The notes beneath the pieces are model-generated. The model searched no databases and was not told where the DNA came from. It saw nothing but the letters and a program-made list of their open reading frames with translations. The position numbers and the translations under genes were made by a program. Source: Papaver somniferum (taxonomy: Eukaryota > Streptophyta > Magnoliopsida > Ranunculales > Papaveraceae). Taken from it: a stretch of DNA of 64,000 nucleotides. This document shows, piece after piece, positions 58,301 through 64,000 of this stretch (the first letter of the stretch is position 1; each line of letters opens with the position of its first letter). The DNA is taken from NCBI RefSeq assembly GCF_003573695.1, contig NC_039363.1, forward strand, positions 166,548,747 to 166,612,746, given 5' to 3'.

Positions 58301-59076
58301 CATGCTTGAATCGTTCTAATCTCATGTAATCTTCGTATTAGGTGCCAAATGTCGAAGTTGAGAATAATAGAACCAATGATGATGATTTGAATAACATGGT
58401 GAACCAAAATTACAATGTTACCAGCTCCTCACCTCAGGGTTGTGAGAATATTGCTAATGAAGTTATTGAGGAGAATGATGCCCGAGTTGCTGTTACTTCA
58501 GAGGCAGAAGGAACCGGCCAGGAATGGAAGACACTATGATAGGAGAGACTACTCTTGTTGTTCCTTCAATGGAAGAAATTGTTCCATAGATAGAAGAAGT
58601 AACTCCAGTGAATGAGACTCGTATGGTGGTGCATGAATACCCTACTGCAGGGATGCTTTTGTTCCTCCATTTGGTGAGTTACTCCCATATCATGAACTAG
58701 TTGGTGGTTTTAGCGTTCTCATCGGGTATGCTGGCATGTTTGAGAAGATATGGAAGAGCTACGGTCATATTTTTTAGTTGCTAAATATGATATGCGAACC
58801 AAAGCTAGAAATAATGTTACTCCTGATGTACTCTCTGATTAGGAGTACAATTTGGAGAATTTTGAGAACCTTGGCTTTAATTTGAAGTGATTACGTCAGA
58901 AAATCAATAACATCAAGGATTCTTATGAGAAAAGCATACCCCTTCCGAATGATGATGTGCTGAAGCAAGAGGCTGAGATTGCTAGATTAACCAAGGATCT
59001 TGAGTCGGCAAAGGCAACTTTACAAGTCTTGAAAGCTGCAAAGGAAAATAAATATTACTTTGCTGGTTTCCTTTAG
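55385..59076 (+). pseudogene. Plant mobile domain (PMD, MAIN-like) gene with introns and coiled-coil C-terminus, broken
   Basis: ATG at 55385 opens an acidic Ser/Thr-rich leader, then an in-frame TAG (55562-55564), then the PMD. Recognisable blocks: 'FYGWERHMLGYSRVRTMLDR', 'MVALLARWCISTHTFMCRWG', 'EFTITLEDVVVLLHLLITGN', then after a frameshift near 56040 'LIIAAFLCLWISRDVLED' and 'LPIGGLLLGSLFSNLDSL', and after another shift near 56600 the PMD C-terminal 'EYNIDRASRQMVLDQCTPG'. Further exons are bounded by good splice sites and stay open: 57153-57287 (45 codons), 57371-57451 (27 codons), 57526-57686, and from 58342. The tail 'EAEIARLTKDLESAKATLQV' to the stop at 59076 is a coiled coil. PMD occurs in host MAIN/MAIL proteins and in transposons. 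The stops, frameshifts and the Tat setting indicate a transposon-type copy, now dead. Confidence 0.75.
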
Positions 59077-59369
59077 TTTCTTTTCCATAATATCTTGAAA
59101 CTTGAACTTCTGAGAGATGTGAGGTTTTATTTTGGTTTTGATTTTTTTGATTGGTTTTGAATAAGTGAGTGATTGAGGATTTTATTTTTGGATTGATAGA
59201 AATTTTCTTTAAATAAAAGAACTTTGATAAATTGCTGAATTCAAATACTGAATAAAAGAATTGCAAACGTCTTGGAGGAATTGAAAATACATGTAAAAGA
59301 AAATCCTAAAAGGCAAACGTTAGGCGTCTCGAGCGTTCGTGCCTTGAACATAAAACACCCAGGACGCTG

Positions 59370-60760
59370 AATGTCTCAGGTGTCAAAGGCTTTGAGCCAA
59401 TTCTCCTGTATCACTGGTACACTCGTCTTGCCCTTCATATCATCCAATTTTTAGTATCCTCCAACCGTCGAATTACCAATCATAAAAGGCCTTCCCAGTT
59501 AGAGCTCCTTGTGGAATGAAGATTACGTTTAGTTTCTTTGAGAACTAAATCAACTTCATGAATTTTTTTAGGCTTGGCTGCTCGTGCCCTGAATATCTTC
59601 ATCTGGTTCAAAATTCCTCATACAGTGGGATTCCATGTCTGTGGAGCTTTTCAACCTTATGGCACATGTGGACACTCGTGCAAAGGAGAATATGTAGGAT
59701 ACTGCTTGTTATACTCGGTCATTATTCCAGCAATGATTGTATTCGTGAGACGCTGGATTCGGAGAGGCTCCGCGTCCAACCACTTGGTGAAATATTTTTG
59801 AGGCGAGACTAACCACTCATAACGTTTGGTGATAGATAGGTTATGAGTAAAATTGATTCTCCGGATCAAGGTAGCATGTTTGAAAGTTGATAATATGGAC
59901 ATATGAGCGGGAAGACTTGTCTGAGTACGGAATCTTTTGAATAATTCATGTGCACTCTCTTCAGGGTTTTGTATGAGTTTCATCAAGGCTCCAATTTTCC
60001 CCATATGTTCGAATGATGGATCATCCTCTATTTCTTCCGAATCAGAGCTTTATTCAACAGAGAAATGTGCAACTGAAGGTGTTGTAGTTACTTTTTCAGC
60101 ATGAATCCATGTCCGTCTGAGGATCATGTCATATCATGGATCTTCTCTGATTATATGAAACTTGGTTTCTGCCTAAGTTGCACCAACTTTCATCTTGAGA
60201 ATGATGTAACCGTACTCATCTCTGGATTTTCCTTCATGATCTCTGACTGAGACAGGAGCATGAGTGGCTTCTTGTCGAGTGATGCATGTATCTCTAAGAG
60301 TCTTCAAAGGAATAATACTGATAGTTGTGCCAACATCGATTAGCACTCTTCTGAATTCATTTCCTTTGAGAAGTACTGTGGTGAGCAGTTCACAGTCATA
60401 CATCTTCTTGTCAGCGGCTGGAGGTTCAGGGAGGTTCAAAGATGTGAACATATCCCCTCTTGAGCCTTTGAAAAATAAAGCAATTCGCAGACATGCTCGA
60501 TCAATGATCGAACTGCTTCTTTGACTGGTTGTTCAGAGAGTGCAAAGGTTCAGATTGGGAGAGGATTCTTTTGTATCCCTTCATTCCCCAGTTCTCTTAA
60601 ATCGACTTTTTCCTTGAATATGCGCTTCAAAGTTCTGCAATCACTTGTCGGATGACTGACATATCTATGAAAGCGGCAGTAGCGCGGATTCTCCTCTTCC
60701 TCTTCAGCACCTTGTAGATGCCCTGAGAAAGCTCTACAATTTCTAGGAAACTTATTATGA
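59370..60760 (-). pseudogene. Ty3/gypsy Tat-type gag-pol remnants with large deletions
   Basis: On the minus strand, in order: the Gag zinc-finger-like motif 'YCRFHRYVSHPTSDCRTLKR' (about 60690-60630); the aspartic protease from 60451, 'RVLIDVGTTISIIPLKTLR', where the catalytic D-S/T-G is D-V-G; and its end, 'YDMILRRTWIHAEKV' (about 60130-60090, after two in-frame stops). Then comes a segment resembling a Gag core ('NPEESAHELFKRFRTQTSLP', about 59970), followed by integrase pieces 'YFTKWLDAEPLRIQ' (about 59760) and 'VDLVLKETKRNLHS', 'PVIQENWLKAF' (about 59550-59390). The reverse transcriptase and RNase H are missing. The order protease, Gag-like, integrase shows internal rearrangement. The H-rich CX3H motif and integrase tail point to the Tat lineage. 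Confidence 0.7.
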
Positions 60761-60770
60761 TAATTTATTC

Positions 60771-61992
60771 TTGTGTTTTAAGAAGGAAACCTATTGCCAA
60801 CGATTTTCATCTTGCAATGTTTTTAGATTTATTTATTTAAATTTTAAAGTTTATTTGGAAGATGATTTTGCAATATTAATCTTTCTTGGTTTATATATTG
60901 CAAATAATGTTATGGGATATGTGTGTTTACGTCCGTGAACTATGATTGTCCCATATATGTCAAAAGTTAAGTCTATTGTGTCAGTGTGCAAATATTGATG
61001 GAAAATAGAATGAACTTTTGAATTTCAAAAATTAAGCCTATTGTGTCATTATGCAAATATTGATGAAAAATAGAATGAATCTTTGTATGTTCCGCAGTAT
61101 TGATCTTTCCCTGGTCCACTTCTATGTGAAAGTATTCTATGGCTCCGTAAGGTCTTTTATGTTGAGCATTTCCGATTAAATTAATCATGAGTTCTCTCAT
61201 GGTTAATTTAATTGAGTATTTTGGATACAGATTCATGTTTCATGTAATTTGTTAATGTCCAAAGAAATCCTTCTTTTCTTGTAAAAGTAAGGTCGCTCTT
61301 GTTGTTCTTTTGGGAATGACATTTTATGGGGGAGAGTTCTTAATTGAACTTGTGCTTAATTGTCAAATCTTTATGGGGAGTTCGACTGTGGAATATTATA
61401 GGAGTTTTCTTGTATCTTTATAAACTCCTTGATGAATATACTAAGTTTAGACTATGTGAAATCATCGAACAAAGTTGATATTTTCCCTATTAGTCATGAA
61501 CTATCTCTGTGAGAATTTCATTATGATACCACTAGTTTTCGTACCTTTGCCAATTTATATTGACAAAAAGGGGGAGAATTATTGTGTAGTTCACACTAAA
61601 AATACATATTATTTACAGATCATTATGTAAGGGGGAACGTTTTTCATTATGAGATGAAGTATTGATAAAGGGAAGTGATACATATCGCCATAGTATTATT
61701 GTCAAAGTTGTGATACAATTGAGCTTTGATGTTGTGTAATAATACTATGACACTGTATAACAATAATTGAGAACAATTATTTTCTTATTGTTATGGCTAC
61801 GGATATTCAACAACTATGATGCTGAGTTGAACACGTTTAGAATCACCGGAGTACTTGGAAGTGACGAAGATTTCGAGTAATGTTGAAGAATCAAGGAAAT
61901 CAAGCATTTGGATGAGGATCTACAATAGTTGATTTATTTTGTAATCTATATGTATTGATAGTTTTGTCACTAAAGTTGACAAAGGGGGAGAC
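60771..61992 (+). other. Element B internal 3' region with polypurine tract
   Basis: Homologous to 46580-47786 of element A. It starts abruptly after Tat sequence, so the Tat element's 5' part and most of element B's interior are missing between them. It ends in AAAGGGGGAGAC (61981-61992). Confidence 0.7.
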
Positions 61993-63455
61993 TGTTAGAG
62001 CACTGCTCGGTCGAACTCGCAAGCGTTGTTATCTCAAGCTTGTTTGTCAAGTTTAGTTTCCATAACTATAAGTCTTGATTTCAAGTCTATTTATAGCTAT
62101 GTCTCGGATTAGGATAGAATGTGTAGTTGAGCTTTAGACTTCACGGCGTTCATCGATTAAAGACGAAGAACTACTAAGGGTATCTTTTGGAACTTCATCA
62201 ACAAAAGGTATGTGGAAACTTGAACTCATCTATTACTCAGAAGTCTATTTTTATTCTATCTCCTATTGAGACAAAAGTCGTATAGCCATGTAGACTTCAT
62301 TTTATATACATTTGATATTTCGAGCTGAGTTTAACTCGCTTACATATTTCTCGAAATATTTGTTTATAAGCTTTCGCTTTAACCAAGTTCATCTTTTATT
62401 CTTGATGAAAGTCAAAAGATGATCATGTGAAAATCGCCTGGTAATATCTTACATGATTTATGTGATACAGTTATTTGATGTAGACTCAGAATGTCTCGTA
62501 TTGATCTATGGATCACTTGTAAATTTCTTTGAAGCTAATAGTTTGTGTGAGACGGCTATTCCCGTCTTCTAATAATGTTTCAATGATTAAAATGGAGTTT
62601 AGAAAAATTAACCGTTGATTGGATATAGCACAGTATGCGTACTTGTATGCTAACTGTTGCATGTTACTCCAAGTCCGGGAGCCATAGTATGCATACCCGT
62701 ATGCATACTGGTTTAACAGTTAAAGTCCGGGAATTTAGTATGCATAACCGTATGCGTACTGGCTTAACAGTTCAAGTCCGGGAATTTAGTATGCATACCC
62801 GTTTGCATACTAATTCAACTGAGTTCGGTCGTGAATGATAGTATGCGTACCCGATTGCATACTGGCGAACAGACCAAGTCCGGAACTCTAAGTATGTATA
62901 CCTGTTTGCATACTTGAGTGGGTTAAATTCTAAAATCGGTTTAGTCGTGAACAAATACGTTTATATAATAAGGAATGAAATCTTTTGCAAACCGTGGTTA
63001 TAATGTTCATGAATTGATTCGAGTGAATCAAAATCGATTTTGCTTCAATTGTGTCTTGTATACTTCTATGAGAATATAAACAATGGAACATATCTATAAC
63101 TAGTTTCATTTGAGTCATTTGAATTAGTTGTGATAAATATGAACAAGGTTGATATGAAAGTGTTCATATGGCTAACTTTGGTTAACTATTGTTGATCCAA
63201 CCAAGTATACACGTTTAGGTACGGTTACCCATATCTAAATGAAGGCACATTTAATTTGTGTATAACAAGCTAAGTTCAATCTAACGGTTGAAAGATATTA
63301 GCTTGAATCTAACATGTTTTCACCTAACAGTGAATATTGAATGGTTTGTTACCAATGTAGCATTGATTGCAAACCCTGATTTGAAGACTATATAAGGGAG
63401 AACTTTAGCAACTGGGAAACCTAATTCCCACACCTCCTGTGTGATACTAGTTGCT
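61993..63455 (+). repeat. Element B 3' LTR, interrupted
   Basis: Begins TGTTAGAGCACTGCTCGGTC after the purine tract. It is similar to 48645-50100 over its length, including the 'agtatgcataaccgtatgc' repeat block (about 62632-62935). The match ends near 63455 after 'gtgtgatactagttgc', where unrelated sequence begins. Confidence 0.75.
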
Positions 63456-63798
63456 GCCGAAATTGAGGTAACGAATTTTTTAGTTAATCATTTTCTTGTT
63501 TAAGAAAAGCCTGTTTATATTGCATATATTTTGCTTTTGCTTAATCGTTTTTGGTACAATTGATATGTTCCTTTATATTGTGTATGGACTGTTTATGTGA
63601 TTCAATTGTTTCTGGTTAAGAAAAACTGTGTCAATTTATTTGGCTTATTGTGTGGTATCTTCTTTATTGTTGGGTATCAAGTGTTTTTGTCTTAACGAAA
63701 TTCGGCGCAATTGCGGTGCTGTAATGTTTATATTTGTTCAATTGCTTCCGATTAAGAAAATAATTGTGCAAGTCAAATTTTTACGGTTCGTATCTATT
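63456..63798. other. Unassigned AT-rich insertion in the element B 3' LTR
   Basis: Contains loosely repeated 'ttgtttctggttaagaaaa' / 'ttgcttccgattaagaaaa' words. No gene or element ends identified. Confidence 0.35.
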
Positions 63799-64000
63799 TG
63801 AAAAGACGGGGGTATAACAACCACACCCAATAATTCGTTCGACAATCTCTATGGACTAACTCCAATATAATTCCGAGAGCACCAGCTTATAAAGCGAGCT
63901 CAATCAAGAAATATACCAAAGAGTTACATCTCAATTACTCAATACAATCTGCAATCAAACAGATAAAAATCTGTGAGCCCGATTGATATGAGAAAGAACT
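63799..64000 (-). repeat. Start of another long-LTR copia LTR (minus), cut by window end
   Basis: 'tgaaaagacgggggtataac' followed by 'aaccacacccaataattcg' corresponds to the plus-strand left end of the minus-oriented solo LTRs at 3813 and 39456. It continues past the window. Confidence 0.65.

Noticed and set aside
59558..59812. Plus-strand frames of 84 and 75 codons with several cysteines
   Set aside because: They are antisense to the Tat integrase remnants, which have recognisable residues on the minus strand.
1..64000. Endogenous pararetrovirus or other viral insertion
   Set aside because: All reverse transcriptase and integrase remnants carry copia, Tat or LINE signatures with LTRs, primer sites or target duplications. 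No movement protein, coat protein or other viral gene was seen.

Overview
This window is AT-rich nuclear DNA from a flowering plant, most likely a eudicot. The evidence is nested plant-type LTR retrotransposons of the Ty1/copia and Ty3/gypsy-Tat groups, a plant L1 LINE, a hAT derivative, a plant mobile domain (PMD) gene, an F-box gene of the plant F-box-associated type, and a spliced nuclear RNase H2 subunit gene. Species cannot be fixed from sequence alone; Papaveraceae is a guess I would not defend. Runs of N at 6513-6522, 6693-6702 and 46203-46290 show it is a draft assembly.

Layout. 1-1603: unassigned sequence and a gypsy-type LTR. 1239-7885 and 7886-15741: two near-identical head-to-tail copies of one unit, consisting of the gypsy LTR end, a Tnt1/Tork-like copia 5' LTR, frameshifted gag/protease/integrase, and a 2.36 kb solo LTR of another copia family inserted in the integrase. 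Copy 2 also carries a 2000 bp hAT deletion derivative inside that solo LTR, and only copy 2 continues into reverse transcriptase, RNase H and the 3' LTR (to 17941). Copy 1 contains a scaffolding artefact (6513-7322). 18560-21120: degenerate L1 LINE on the minus strand. 21180-22700: 'ggccagttgcca' minisatellite split by an 895 bp LTR with a perfect target duplication. 22979-23094: small foldback element. 23300-29480: a composite region full of palindromic GTGTAACT/AGTTACAC repeats, holding fragments of RPL23A and of a MER3/HFM1-like helicase.

29500-36500 is the only gene-like island. It holds an intact F-box gene (29710-30816), a frameshifted NDR1/HIN1-like (LEA2) pseudogene on the minus strand (32499-33098), and a four-exon RNase H2 subunit C gene (33544-36455) that I assembled by splice-site reading.

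37441-64000 is a nest of one long-LTR (about 2.4-2.5 kb) copia family. Element A (38817-48066) has a gag but no visible pol, an extra ORF region, and a solo LTR of its own family inserted in reverse in its 5' LTR. Element B (from 48645) has its 5' LTR cut by a Ty3/gypsy Tat-type element in minus orientation (50820-about 60770). That element has a wrecked gag-pol on the minus strand and, antisense to it, an intron-containing PMD gene with its own TATA box. Internal sequence and 3' LTR of element B resume at about 60771-63455.

Apart from the F-box and RNase H2C genes, nothing here looks like a working host gene. The most distinctive features are the Tat element with an antisense spliced PMD gene, the palindrome-rich region with captured gene fragments, the exchangeable repeat blocks in the long LTRs, and the tandem copia unit that may be a false haplotype duplication.
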